Assembly: GCA_016721625.1 (NCBI GenBank)
Contig: JADKHR010000001.1
Span: 1,550,001-1,614,000, forward strand
Length of the DNA: 64,000 nucleotides
Origin: Elusimicrobiota bacterium
GTDB taxonomy: Bacteria > Elusimicrobiota > Elusimicrobia > FEN-1173
Direction of reading: 5' to 3'
The notes under the pieces are model-generated. The model made no database searches, had not been told where the DNA came from, and saw nothing but the letters and a program-made list of their open reading frames with translations. This document shows, piece by piece, positions 52,018-62,960 of this stretch. The position numbers and the translations under genes are program-made. Numbering within the stretch: position 1 is the first letter of the stretch; each line of letters begins with the position of its first letter.

Positions 52018-53403
52018 TTGAACCTGGACGACACCATCGTGGCCATCGCCACGCCGTTGGGCGCCGGGGGTCTGGGCGTGGTGCGGCTCTCCGGATCGGC
52101 GTCCCTTCGCTTGGCCCAGGGTCTGTTTCGCGGCGCGACACCGCTGGACCAGGCCCCCTCCCACACCCTGCACCACGGCCTCCTGCGGTACGGCGAAGAA
52201 ATTTTGGACGAGGCGGTGGCCGGCATTTTCCGCGCTCCCCGATCCTACACGGGGGAAGATGTGGTGGAATTTTCCTGCCACGGCGGGACCCACATCCTCC
52301 ACCGCGTCCTTGAGAGTTGTCTTCGCGAGGGGGCTCGGCTGGCGGACCCCGGCGAATTCACGCGCCGCGCGTATCTGAACGGCAAAATGGACCTGGCCCA
52401 ATCGGAAGCGGTGGCCGATTTGATCGCCGCCCACACCGACGCCCAACGCCGCCTCGCCCTGGAAACCCTTCGGGGAGGTCTTTCCCACCGACTCCGGCCC
52501 ACGCGGGAAAAATGTTTGGGCCTTCTGGCCCACCTGGAAGCCAACCTGGATTTTGTGGAAGATGAAGTTCCAGGACTTTCCCGAAAGGACCTGGGGACCT
52601 CCCTGGAGTCCCTGGAGACGGAAATGGCCGCTCTCATGGGACCGCCTGGGCAAGGACGGCTCTGGCGGGAGGGGATCCGGGTCGCCATCGTCGGCCGACC
52701 GAATACCGGAAAATCCTCCCTCTTTAACGCCCTCCTGGACCGGAACCGGGCCATCGTCGCCGACGCGCCGGGAACCACGCGGGACACGCTGGAGGAGTCT
52801 TTGGTGTGGAACGGACTGCCTGTGACTTTGGTGGACACGGCGGGCCTGCGGGACACCGACGACGCCGTGGAACGGGAAGGCGCCGAACGGGCCCGCCAAT
52901 CGTTGGAAGGCGCGGACCTGGCGCTTCTCGTGGTGGAGGCGGGTTCGGACCCTCGCCCGGAGGACCGGACCGCGGCACGGGAAGCGGGGGCGCGCCCCAC
53001 CGTTCTCGTGCTGAACAAATCGGATCTGGCCGCTCCGGCCACGGCCCCCCAGCGGGAGATCCGCTGGAAAACGGAACTGGGGTTGTTCAAATCGCCCGCC
53101 GTGCACGTCTCCGCTCGAACGGGCGAAGGACTCCAGGGACTCCGCCGGGAAGCGCTCGGGCTGGCCGGGAACGGGGAAGAACCGAAAGAGCCGGGGATGG
53201 TTTTAAACGCCCGGCAGGAACAACGACTGCGCGAGGTCTTGGAAGCCCTCACGCGGGCCCGCGCGGCCTGCGGCGACGCGCCGGAAGAAACACTGGCCAT
53301 GGAATTGCGACTCGCCCTGACGGGCCTCGACGCCGTTACGGGCCAGGGCGCACCGGAGGAGGTCTTGGATGCGATTTTTTCGCGCTTCTGCGTGGGCAAG
53401 TAG
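52018..53403 (+). CDS. mnmE: tRNA modification GTPase MnmE
   Basis: The 461-residue protein has the N-terminal formyl-THF-binding domain (DTIVAIATPLGAGGLGVVRLSG) and a helical domain. The inserted G domain has GRPNTGKSS, the DTAGLRDT switch and NKSD, and the protein ends in the catalytic FCVGK cysteine motif. With MnmG it installs the 5-carboxymethylaminomethyl group on wobble uridine in some tRNAs. The start is a TTG at 52018, 19 bases after jag; no ATG or GTG fits without cutting the first strand. Its 3' end overlaps the M23 gene by 35 bases. Confidence 0.95.
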   Translation: MNLDDTIVAIATPLGAGGLGVVRLSGSASLRLAQGLFRGATPLDQAPSHTLHHGLLRYGEEILDEAVAGIFRAPRSYTGEDVVEFSCHGGTHILHRVLESCLREGARLADPGEFTRRAYLNGKMDLAQSEAVADLIAAHTDAQRRLALETLRGGLSHRLRPTREKCLGLLAHLEANLDFVEDEVPGLSRKDLGTSLESLETEMAALMGPPGQGRLWREGIRVAIVGRPNTGKSSLFNALLDRNRAIVADAPGTTRDTLEESLVWNGLPVTLVDTAGLRDTDDAVEREGAERARQSLEGADLALLVVEAGSDPRPEDRTAAREAGARPTVLVLNKSDLAAPATAPQREIRWKTELGLFKSPAVHVSARTGEGLQGLRREALGLAGNGEEPKEPGMVLNARQEQRLREVLEALTRARAACGDAPEETLAMELRLALTGLDAVTGQGAPEEVLDAIFSRFCVGK

Positions 53404-54253
53404 TCTCACCGCGTGGGTTCTAATAGGGGCGGGCCTGGCGCCGGGCCACGCCGGGGGCACCCCCGAGTTCCGCGTGGATCCCTCCACCGTCACAGCGGGC
53501 CGCACCCTGGCCGTTCTATGCCGCACGGGTAAACCCTTGAAGGAGGGGCGGGTCCTCGTGGGGGCCGCCGAAGCCCATTTTTATAAGACCGGCTGGAAAC
53601 GCTGGAGGGCCTTGGTGGGAATCCCCGCCACCGAACCGGCGGGACCCCACACCGCGATCCTCACCGGCACGCTCGGATCCGAGGAATTTCGCTCGGAAAT
53701 CGATTTCTTCGTGGCGGAGGGATCCTACCCCGTGAGCCTGATCCAGCTGGCTCCCGCCAAAGACGCCCTTTTCACGAACGGGTCCGTGGACCGGGATGCG
53801 GAACGGCTGGCGTCTTTTTTCAGCGAACCCGGATCGCCGAAAAAACTCTGGGACGGCGCGTTCCTTTGGCCCTCCACCGGCGTCGTCTCCTCGGTGTTCG
53901 GCGCCCGGCGCAGTTACGGCGGCCGCCCGGCCACGGGGTCCCATTCAGGGGTGGACCTGGCCAACGCCGCCGGGACGCCCGTCCTGTGCCCCGCCCGCGG
54001 CCGCGTGGTATTGGCCGAATGGCTGGAGAGTTTCGGGAACGTGGTCATGCTGGACCACGGGCAGGGCGTTTACTCCTATTACCTCCACATGCAATCCTCC
54101 GCCGTCAGCGTGGGCCAAACCGTCAACCGCGACCGGTGTCTCGGACGGATGGGCCAGGAAGGGATCGCCACAGGCCCCCACGTCCACTGGTCGGTGGCCG
54201 TGGCCGGGGTGCGCGTCGATCCCATGGAATGGGTGGAAAGGTCCGTCCCATGA
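53369..54253 (+). CDS. Secreted M23 (LytM-type) metallopeptidase
   Basis: The 294-residue product has a signal peptide (SLTAWVLIGAGLAPGHAG), an N-terminal beta-sandwich (about 30-125) and a C-terminal M23 domain with SHSGVDL and GPHVHW metal ligands and the usual YYLHMQ strand. It likely cuts peptidoglycan cross-links in the periplasm or activates other hydrolases. GGAGGAGG before the ATG at 53369 confirms the start inside mnmE. It overlaps the CDF exporter as ATGA. A second, divergent M23 domain lies in the giant gene. Confidence 0.93.
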   Translation: MRFFRASAWASSLTAWVLIGAGLAPGHAGGTPEFRVDPSTVTAGRTLAVLCRTGKPLKEGRVLVGAAEAHFYKTGWKRWRALVGIPATEPAGPHTAILTGTLGSEEFRSEIDFFVAEGSYPVSLIQLAPAKDALFTNGSVDRDAERLASFFSEPGSPKKLWDGAFLWPSTGVVSSVFGARRSYGGRPATGSHSGVDLANAAGTPVLCPARGRVVLAEWLESFGNVVMLDHGQGVYSYYLHMQSSAVSVGQTVNRDRCLGRMGQEGIATGPHVHWSVAVAGVRVDPMEWVERSVP

Positions 54254-55146
54254 CCCCCGCGCACCAGCACGCGGAAACCGGGCGGGCCCGATTTCCACTC
54301 CTGTTCGCGGCGGGCGTGACCGCCGTCATTTTCGGCTTGGAACTCTGGGGGGGGCTCCACAGCCGATCCCTGGCGCTCCTCTCCGACGCCGGGCACATGC
54401 TGATGGATCTCACGGGGATCCTGCTCACGCTGTTCGCCGTCCAGTTGTCGTCCAGGCCGGTGTCTCACCGTCGAACCTTCGGTCTCCACCGCCTGGAAGT
54501 GTTGGCGGCTTTTGGAAACGGGATTTTAATCTCCATGGTGGCGGTTGGAATTCTGTGGGAATCGGCGCGCCGAATGGGATCTCCGGAAATGCCGCGGCTG
54601 GGGACCATGATGGGAGTCGGAACGGCGGGGCTCGCGGCCAACCTTTGGGTCGCCTGGACCTTGCGCCGGTTCGCCGGAGGGGACATCAACCTGCGGGGGG
54701 CTTTTCTCCACGCGGCTTCCGACGCGCTCGCGAGCGTGGGCGTCATCGCGGGGGGGGCGGCCATGGCGCTCACGGGTTGGCCCCTCATCGATCCGCTGGT
54801 CGGGGTCGGCATCGCCGTCATCATTTTGTGGAACGCTTTGCGCCTTCTAAAAGAGGCCCTGAACCTTCTCTTGGAGGGGGTCCCCCGCACCCTTCGGCTG
54901 GACCACGTGCTCGCGGCCCTCACCGCGACACCGGGAGTGGTGCGCGTGACCGACGCCCATCTCTGGGGCCTCTGCTCTCACCTGGTCTCCTTGTCCGCCC
55001 ACATCCTCCTCGCCCCCGACCGCTGGGCGGACCAGCGCGCCGTTCTCCATCAGCTCGGAGAAATGTTGCGTTCCCGTTTCGGGATCCACCACGTCACGCT
55101 CCAGCTGGAGTCGTCGGCCTGGCGGGAGTCTCCCCCGAAGGAATGA
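54250..55146 (+). CDS. Cation diffusion facilitator (Zn/Co/Cd efflux, CzcD type)
   Basis: The 298-residue inner-membrane protein has six predicted helices and the CDF metal-site motifs SDAGHMLMD in helix 2 and HAASDALAS in helix 5, followed by a cytoplasmic C-terminal domain (about 205-290). It exports divalent metal in exchange for protons. Metal choice cannot be fixed, but the HD/HD pattern favours zinc. The start overlaps the M23 stop by four bases; it ends convergent with aroD, 21 bases away, with no clear terminator between them. Confidence 0.92.
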   Translation: MTPAHQHAETGRARFPLLFAAGVTAVIFGLELWGGLHSRSLALLSDAGHMLMDLTGILLTLFAVQLSSRPVSHRRTFGLHRLEVLAAFGNGILISMVAVGILWESARRMGSPEMPRLGTMMGVGTAGLAANLWVAWTLRRFAGGDINLRGAFLHAASDALASVGVIAGGAAMALTGWPLIDPLVGVGIAVIILWNALRLLKEALNLLLEGVPRTLRLDHVLAALTATPGVVRVTDAHLWGLCSHLVSLSAHILLAPDRWADQRAVLHQLGEMLRSRFGIHHVTLQLESSAWRESPPKE

Positions 55147-55167
55147 TCGCCGCTCCGCGGAAAAGAT

Positions 55168-55899
55168 TTATTTTTGGTTGTGGAGACGGGTCTGCTGAAC
55201 CAGATGGCGCACGGAGAGTTGTCCCGGGGCCAAGGGTTTTCGGACGAAACCGTAGGTCATCGCCGAACCGGATGAAAAGCCTTGCTCGCGTGCCGTTCGG
55301 CCCAGGGGACCCAGGGGAATAAACACCCGTCGCCGGAAAGAAGCTTCCTCGCAAAAAGACATAAATCTTTCCACATCCTTTTGCCGAAGGGGGCGCGCCG
55401 CCACCTTCAAAATGTCGCCGCCCAACCGGCGGGCCTTCCGAACGAAACCCGACAGAACGGCGTTGGTGGGCGTGCGTTTAAAGTCGTGGGTCGAGAGAAC
55501 CACGAAGCGTCCCCGTTTGTGGGCTTCGAAGACGACGTGGCGGTTGATCTCGTCGGCGGCCAGCTCCACGTCCACTCCGTCCACTTCCGCCAGCGCCGCC
55601 CGGAAAAGGTTCAGCCGGTCCACCTCGCGGAACTTGACGGAAAGGCCTCCCCCCTCTTCTCCCATGCGAAGCGTCAGCAGGATGGGCCGACGGGTTTCCC
55701 GGCGAAGAGATCGCAGGGTTCGTTGGAGCTGTTCGGGTTTAAGTTGTTGTTTGGGGAAGAGATCCGCCCGCACTTCGAGGACGTCCGCACCCTCTTTGAG
55801 CGCCCGGCGCCCGTCGGCGGCCAGATGGGAAGCGTCCGGTAAAGACGCCACGATGAGGGCCCGGCGGCCCAGACCGGAGGGAAGTTTCGCTCGTCCCAT
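55168..55899 (-). CDS. aroD: 3-Dehydroquinate dehydratase, type I
   Basis: The 243-residue product matches type I enzymes: ADVLEVRADLF near the N-terminus, the catalytic histidine in VVLSTHDFKRTP and the Schiff-base lysine in GDILKVAARP, closing with MTYGFV and PLAPGQLSV. It converts 3-dehydroquinate to 3-dehydroshikimate in aromatic amino-acid synthesis. The ATG at 55899 is chosen; the frame extends upstream only as a shadow of the PorV-like gene. It lies four bases after that gene's stop, an odd pairing of shikimate enzyme with an outer-membrane protein. Confidence 0.9.
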   Translation of the reverse strand: MGRAKLPSGLGRRALIVASLPDASHLAADGRRALKEGADVLEVRADLFPKQQLKPEQLQRTLRSLRRETRRPILLTLRMGEEGGGLSVKFREVDRLNLFRAALAEVDGVDVELAADEINRHVVFEAHKRGRFVVLSTHDFKRTPTNAVLSGFVRKARRLGGDILKVAARPLRQKDVERFMSFCEEASFRRRVFIPLGPLGRTAREQGFSSGSAMTYGFVRKPLAPGQLSVRHLVQQTRLHNQK

Positions 55900-55903
55900 T
55901 CTT

Positions 55904-56849
55904 TTAGAAGGAAAAACGGAAACCGTAGCGGAGAGAGTCGCCCAGGGCTCCGTAAGGCGCCCAGGACACATCGAGGCCCCAGCGGGAAAAACCGAGCCCC
56001 GCCCCGAGCGTCAGGCCCGTTCCGCCCGCGGTGCCGGCGGCGGAATCGTATCCCCACGGAGAGAGCTCCGGTGCCGTCTTTGAAAAGACGGGGAGCGTAT
56101 TCACACCCCAGGCCGAAACTCGCGTCCTGGTCTCGAACCGAACGGGCGTCCAGCGCGAGAGCTAGACGATCTTTTAGAAAACGGGCGGCGGCGCCGACCG
56201 ACGCAGTCATGGGCAAAGGGTCTCCTTCCTCATTGAACGTGATGTCGCCCCCTATGTTACGAAGGCTGGCCCCCAGGGTCAAGAAGGAAAATGGCGTTTT
56301 CCATTGGGCGCCCAGGGAAGCGGCGGGGGCCGCCGCGGAAGATCCGTCCAAGGTTCGGCGAATATACTGGGCGGAGAGGCCCAGGGCCCAATGGGTTCCC
56401 ACGGTCCGGCCGTACCCCAGTGAATAGGCCGCGTCCCGCGAATCGAAGGTCCCATCCGCCGCGTCGGTGTCCGTCAACCGTTTCGGAATATCCGGAACCG
56501 AGAGGGTGACGGCGCCCACCGCCAGGGTGCCCCACCGCGTGGGAATGGCGCCGGCCAGAAAATCGTGATCCGCGTTCTGGAGCCATTGGGTGTGGGTGGC
56601 GGCCAGTTCCCCGCGCTGAACGCGGGCCAAACCGGCGGGGTTCCACATCAGAGACGAAGCGTCATCCGCGAGGGCCGTATACGCCCCCCCCAAGGCCGCC
56701 GCCCGCGCCCCGGCGGCGATCTGGAGGAAGGGGGCCCCGTTCGTTCCGGCTTTGCCTCCGGCGAAGAGCGAGGAAGGACCGAAAAGGGCGAACCCGGCGA
56801 CCAACGTCGCCCAAAGGTTTCCCCCCGGACTCCGACATTCTCGCTTCAT
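55904..56849 (-). CDS. PorV/PorQ-family outer-membrane protein, frameshifted near its end
   Basis: From the ATG at 56849 the product has a signal peptide (LVAGFALFGPSSLFAG) and the PorV signature AAGARAAALGGAYTALADDASSLMWNPAGLA, then barrel strands. Near GTGALSVG the frame as written turns into Arg/Gly-rich nonsense, whereas the next frame continues with YDSAAGTAGGTGLTLGAGLG and ends in YGFRFSF. Removing one G from the run at 56052-56055 restores a protein of about 314 residues. It overlaps the FlgD-tailed secreted gene upstream as ATGA, repeating the arrangement at 10634-12960. Confidence 0.82.
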
Positions 56850-59800
56850 TTGACCACCACCATTTTAAAGAACCGCTCGTCGCCGCCATTGACCGTCAAG
56901 CGGCCCAGATAAACCCCCGAAGCCACCTTCTTCCCGTTTCCGTTCCGGCCGTCCCACTCGATGTAGGAGTAAGTCCCTCCGGCGGCGGTTTCGGTCATCT
57001 CCCGAACGAGAGCTCCGGCCACATCAAAGATTTCAATGGTCAGCGTCCCGGACTTCCCCGCCGGAAGGGCCACTTTGATCAGCGTTCCATCGGTGGTGCG
57101 GTCCGTGGTGCTCCCCCCGTTCACCAGAGAAACCAGTTTCGAGTCCAGGTTGAACGGATTGGGCACGTTGTGGACCAAAATGTCGCTTCCCGCGAAGGCC
57201 CCCCCTTGCACGATGGACGCTTGGCTCGGCAGAACCACGAACGTGGACAAATGGCTGACGCCCACCGTGATGGTTTTGTTCACGTCGTCGATGGTTCGAC
57301 CGCTTTTTTCCAGGAGGAACACGTTGTTCTGGGGGTCAAAGTAGTAGACGTTGATCTTGGAAGGATCGGTCACATCGTCCGCGTATTTCAACGTCAGTTG
57401 GGCTTCCTTTTTGAGCGCCCGGCGGACCCCGGCCGGAAGGAAAACGTCGTAGAAGGCGCTGAAAGGATTCACATCGGCGGCCGCCGACACCGCGGCGAAG
57501 AGCCCCCCCGCGGGAAAGGCGGCGGGGCCCAGGCGCCGCGCGGCCGAGGAAAGCGCGGGACCCCGCGCGATTCGCGGCGCCGTGTGGGGAAGCGTTTCTC
57601 CGTCCGCCGTTTCGGCGCTTAAAATTCCGACCTCAATGGTGGAGGAAGAAGCCACGTCGAAGGCCCCGGAGGGAAAACTCGCGCCCGTGGCCACGCCTTC
57701 CAACGTGCAGTCGCCGCCCGTGACGTTCGGAATGCCCACGGACCGGCGCAACCCGATGCCCGTGTAGAACGTGAAGGTTTGGGTAAATCGGTAATCCGCT
57801 CCCGTCGGGTCGTCCGGGTCCACGGTGTCGGTGTAGAAGGCCAGATCGAGCCCGAAGGAACTGGCCGCGGGGTTCGCGTCAAAGGTGACGGTCAGGGAAT
57901 CCCTCGACGCGCTCAGGCTTCGCGCCGTGATGGCCCCGCTGGTTCCTGACGATTCCATCACGATCTGCTCCAATTGATTGTCCGCCGCCGCGGTGTTGCG
58001 GAGCGGTTGGCTGGAGAAGAACCGGAGGGTGTACGTGTTTCCCGAACGGGTTTGGTTGACGAACACCTTGGGGGGCGCCGGCCGAAAGATCAGGGGCACG
58101 ACCTTCGTTTCGGTGGAGCTCTCAAAGGTCACGTTGGAGGCCGCTTCCACGATGTCGCTGGTTTTGGAGAGGATCAGGATCGAATAGGGTTTTCCCACCG
58201 AAAATCCACTTAGCTCGTAACCGGTGACGAGGCCCGTGTCGCTGTCCGCATCGACGCGGCCGAAAACAAAATCTTTGAAATCGTCGTCCACCCCGACCAC
58301 CGCATCCACGTCGGCCCGGCTGGGCGAACTTCCGTCGGGCTTGACGATCGTTCCCGACACGGAGGCCCCTTTCCCTAAGACGATCGTGCCCGCGTTGGCG
58401 GTGGCTCCGTTCGACAGAACCGCTCCCCGGATCGCGGTGGCGTAGCCCAGGGCGATGGCTCGGATCGTGTAGCCGCCCGGCCGGAGACCGTCGATGCGGA
58501 AAGTCCCGTCGGCGGCGGAACGCTCTTCAATTTCCCCCAGAGGGTCGTCCCCCAAAGGAGCGCCGTCGCGGTGGAGCACCAGGTCGGCCCCGCGCACTCC
58601 CGCCTGGTTCTGGAGGTCGCCAAAGACAGGGATCAGGGGGCCGCCGTCATTGGGGACCACGCGGCCCACCAAACTCGCGTTGGCCTCCTCTAAGGAAAAG
58701 GAGATTCCCGTCGTCTTCAGGGGGTCGTTGACGTTCAACATCCGCACCCGTTCTTCCCCGTAGCGCTTTCCCGACAATTGGGAAAAGGTTTCCCCCTGTT
58801 GGAATCGAGGCGACGCCACCACGTCGTAGAATTTCTGCGAACGATCGATCCCGTCGATTTGGAAAATCCCGTTGCCGTCGGTGAATGTTTCCACCATAAA
58901 CTTGGTGCGGTCGGAATGGTTCGACACCGAAGGCAGGGCCTGGACGCGAATGTTTGGAAGCGCCTGGCCGGCCTTATTCCGAACCGTGCCCGAAAGGGCT
59001 CCCCCCTGGTTTAAATCGATGGTTCCCAGGTCCAAAACCTCGCCCGACTGCACGCGAACCCCCGACAGGACCGTCGGTGCATACGTCCGCCGGCCCTGGG
59101 CGCGGGCCTCTTCGCCCAGAGACTCATGTCCTCTCAAGAAAACGTTGTAGGAGGTGTCAGGAATCAGGCGCGGAATGGAAATCACCCCCGTCTGAGCATC
59201 GAAGGCGTACCCCCCGTTGGTCATGTCTCGTTCGGCCTGGGCCCACCCCCCGGGGACCCAGGGCACGGCCTCCGCGGCGATTTCAAAGGAATCGGATAGG
59301 AACTGTCGCGCGTTCTCAGCCGTCAGCAACGTTCCCGTATCCGCGTCCCGGAGGAGGGCGATAATCGTGCCTCCGGCGACCAAAGTCACGTTTTGGGTCA
59401 CGTCCGCGTTGGCGATCCGGACCGACGTGGAGGCCGCGGCGTATTTCGGCGGCCGGGCATCGTCGACCACCTCCAGGATGTAATCGCCGGAGGCCAGGTG
59501 GGAGAAGCGGTAGTCCGCCGTTCCCGTGCCGGAGGTGTTGGTTTCGGTTTGCCAGAGCGACAAATTGTCGGCCCTCCGGAGCCGCAAAACGAGGTGCCGG
59601 GATTCCTGGGACGCGTCCCCCGCGGGCCGCTGGATGACTCCGGAAAGGGTGGCCCCGTTCGTCACGGTCAGAGGGATCCCGGCCACGTTAGAGGTTCCGA
59701 TGAACACCACCTGGCCGGAACTGGCCAGCTCCGGCAGGCCGGGGGTTCGGCACCCGCCGCAGTTCGCGGGCGGAGTCGGCGGATTCGCGTCCTCTGTCAG

Positions 59801-61976
59801 GCGGAGGAAATATCCACCGGGGGTCAACCCCGTGACCAGAAAGCTCCCGGAACTGACGTGGGGAAAGATGGGCACTTGCCTCAAGGGGGTCAAGCGTTCG
59901 TCGAAATAGTTGGGAAGCGGATAGGCGTAGACGGCCAATTCGGGGCGAACCCCAGCCGCGTCCAGACCGGAAACCGAGCTCACCGTGACGTTCCAGGTGG
60001 AACCCAAAACGACGTTGCCTTGGACGTCCACCGATCCGCCGATGGCGAAGGTGGGAACCGTCATGTCCACGGTGACGGAAGAGACGGAACCGTTGGTCAC
60101 GGCCACGGGAACCGTCCGGATCAATCCTCTTCCGGGTTTCGTGTTGGTGACGGTCAACCGATAGAGGCCGGTGCCCAATCCGGAAATGGACGCGTTGGCG
60201 GTGGGGGAACCGGAAAAAACTCCGGACCGTTGGATGGGATCCGGCCCTTCCTTGTTGAGTTGATAGGTGATCCACGCCCCCAAATCCCCCGCGGGAATAT
60301 TGGCGACCACATCCAACCGTCCGGTCAATGCCTTCAGAAGAAGGTCTTTGCGGCCAACCCCGCCCGTCACCGTGACTTGTTGGGACCCCGCCGGCCACAT
60401 TTGAAATCCCGGGAGGAAGACGTTCAGGTCGTAGGTTTCGTTTTTGAGCCCGGTGATCTGAAAGGAGGCGGAGGTCGATGTCAGGGACGTGGGCACGCAC
60501 TGTTGCCAATAGGCGTTGGTGAAACTGGTCCGGGAAAAGGCATTGATGAACAGAGAGAATTGGTTGGCCGGACATCCGCCCCCGCCGCCGATGCCCAGAG
60601 CGGAGGAGTTTCCGGTCACGGTGATGGTGCCGGTGGCGATACCGCCTGTTCCGAAGACGGGGAAATCGAGGTTGAACAGATCGCCCGCGCCCACCGTGAC
60701 CGTCTGGGTGCTGGTGGCAAACCCTCGGACGGAGGCCCGGAGAATGTACGTCCCGGCGTCCATTCCAAACAAATGAAACGTTCCGGTGCTGAGTCCGTTC
60801 GGTACGCCGGCGCCCCCCCAGGCCACCGGTCGCGTCGGGGCGGTGGACAACGCCGCGTCCACGGAAACCCATTCCCCGTTGTACGGGGTGTTCAGAGCCG
60901 CCGGGAAAACCACCAGGCCGGACAGGTTGGCTTTCCGCACGAGCGACGTGGAGATATCCACGGAACTTCCGGCGGGCGGGGCCGTCAACGTCCCCAAATT
61001 CACATGCCCGTATTCCGGCAGATCCACCTCGATCGTGTAATCCAGGTTCGGCAGAACGCTCAAAACGGTGAAAGTGCTGAAGAGCGGGTCGGCGATGGGG
61101 AACCCGTTATCGGTGAGTATGGAACCGGGGCCCAGGTGGAGGTTCCCGTTGGCGCTATGCGTGGCGGTGCTGGCGCGGACGGAGGCCCGCCCGTAAATAT
61201 CGCGGGACGGTCCGGAGCTGACGCTCACTGAACAGTGAAACTCGGCGCCCGGATCCACGTCCAACACGCCCAAGTCCAGAGTGGCGGTGTTGGTCTGGGT
61301 GGAGAGCGACAATTGGGCGAACCCCGGCCTCGAAAGTTGTACCGCATAGGTTTGGTTCGGGGCCAAACCGCTGACAAAAAAGGATCCATCCGCCGCGGAC
61401 AATCCGTAACCGCCGCCCCGTTGTCCGAAGACGTTCACCGTCACGTTGGCCAATGGACTCAAGGTGTTGCTGTTGCGCACGAAACCCTTTAAAGATGCGG
61501 CCTGAACCGTCACGGTGACGGTGGACGAGACAAGCCCCAACCCCTCGGTTTGGAACCGCGCATAGTAGAGGCCGTTGGGCACGGTACGGCCTTCCCAACC
61601 GTCTCCGGACCAGTAGACATCGTTTTGGCCCTGCCCATAAAATCGCCGCACGACGCCCGGGCCGAAGGAGGTTTCCGAAGAGATCACCGCTTCCCAAAAC
61701 GTCACTCCGGCGGGGGGGTCGACGGAAAGGACGGCGGTGTCGTCCGCCCCGTCCCGGTCGGGTGAAATCGTGACAGCCGTGGCCGTGGCGGTGGAGGGTT
61801 GGGACGTGGTCCGCGCGTTCAACGACGAGAAGCCGGCTCCCTCGCCCAGCACGTCGAAACTATAATAAGCGTATCGGTCCAAACCAAAGGCGGGAAAATT
61901 AACGGCGTGGGCCTGGAGCGTGACCGTGCCGGTGGAGCGGTGCAAGAATTGAAACGGAGGCGACAGGGATTGCCCC
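56846..61976 (-). CDS. Large secreted protein of carboxypeptidase-regulatory repeats with a FlgD-like tail (C-terminal part)
   Basis: About 1,710 residues. At least six carboxypeptidase-regulatory-like or CNA-B-type beta-sandwich repeats can be recognised from openings such as LKGFVRNSNTLSPLANVTV, LSGTVRNKAGQALPNIRV and VSGTIVKPDGSSPSRADV. An Ig-like region and a C-terminal FlgD-Ig domain follow (NPFNLDSKLV, then WDGRNGNGKKVASGVYLGRL, ending KMVVVK). It has no signal peptide of its own because the N-terminus lies across a frameshift at 61973-61976. The protein is likely a long surface fibre or adhesin, exported or anchored with the PorV-like protein that follows with a 4-bp overlap. Confidence 0.82.
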
Positions 61977-62960
61977 ACCCACCAGAAGGCCCGCCAGGGG
62001 CGAGCCGGTGTCGTCCAGCGGCGTGAACGGACCCGTGGACCCGTAGGCCGAAAAAACGACGGACACCGACGCCGCCGATTGGGTCAGGGAGTCATTGAAG
62101 TCGCGTATTGAAATTTGGAGCGGGGCCGAGGCCGACCCCGAGGAAATGACTTGACGCCAACTGTTGCCAGGGCCCACAATCCGAATGTGGTCGGGAGAAC
62201 CGCTCACCGCCCCGGGTTGGATCAATAGATTCGCGGGCTGGGAGACCCCGGCGGTGATGGCGAAGGGGCCTTGATAGGCCTTGTCTTCAAAAGGATCCGG
62301 ATTGTAGCTCCCGTTCTCCCCGTCCCATTGGGTGTCCACAAAGGCCTCGGCCAGGTAATCGACGCCGGGGAGCAAACCGCCCAAACTGTAGGCCCCGCCG
62401 GGTCCCGTGGACAAGGCCACGCGTTGCATCTTGTCCGGGTCAAAAGGCACGGGAGTGGCCTGAAGCACCAACCGTCGTCCGGGCTGATTGCTGGAATTGG
62501 TGAGGGTGCCACTGATCTCCCCCCGTTCGAACAAAGAGAAAGAAACGGAAGGAAAAACAGCGCTCGCGGTGGAAGCCGTGACTTTGGCCGAAAGGGCGCT
62601 GTAGGGGAAAGGTCCATATCCGCCCATGGGTTCGGTGTGGTTCGGAACGTTGTCTAAATTAGCGTCCCGGAAGGAATACAAATAGTAATCCGTTGAGCCG
62701 CCAAAGAAGGGCAGTCCCGTGAAACTGTAAGGACCAACGGAAACGAGCGACACCGACGCGCTGGCGATGAACACCGCTGGGTCCAGAGCGTGTAGCGGAT
62801 CCTTGACGGGCGCCGTGGTGACGACCACGGCCACAAAACTGGGCACGGTCCCGCCTCCGGACTGGGTGAGCGTTCCCGAAATATCCACCGCCCCGAGGCG
62901 GGGAACGAGGCCGGCGAGGAACAACGCGGGCAAGATCCGTCGGAATGGGTTAGAAGTCAT
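61973..62960 (-). CDS. N-terminal part of the large repeat protein, upstream of a frameshift
   Basis: From the ATG at 62960 the product has a signal peptide (ILPALFLAGLVPRLGA) and repeats of the same regulatory-like type (DISGTLTQSGGG, EISGTLTNSSNQPGRRLVL). At the GGGG run (61973-61976) the frame breaks. One G fewer lets GSPLAGLLVGG continue into QSLSPPFQFLHRSTGTVTL and gives one protein of about 2,037 residues. As written, the frame stops at 61899 after roughly 25 spurious residues. The start overlaps the end of the outer-membrane barrel gene by 11 bases. Confidence 0.8.

Noticed and set aside
59393..61231. A 612-residue plus-strand open frame opposite the repeat protein
   Set aside because: Its translation is Gly/Arg/Val-rich with no recognisable fold, and it lies wholly antisense to well-supported repeats.
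56846..62960. The repeat protein as a true carboxypeptidase
   Set aside because: Only the regulatory-like beta-sandwich repeats are present; no peptidase catalytic domain or zinc motif is visible.
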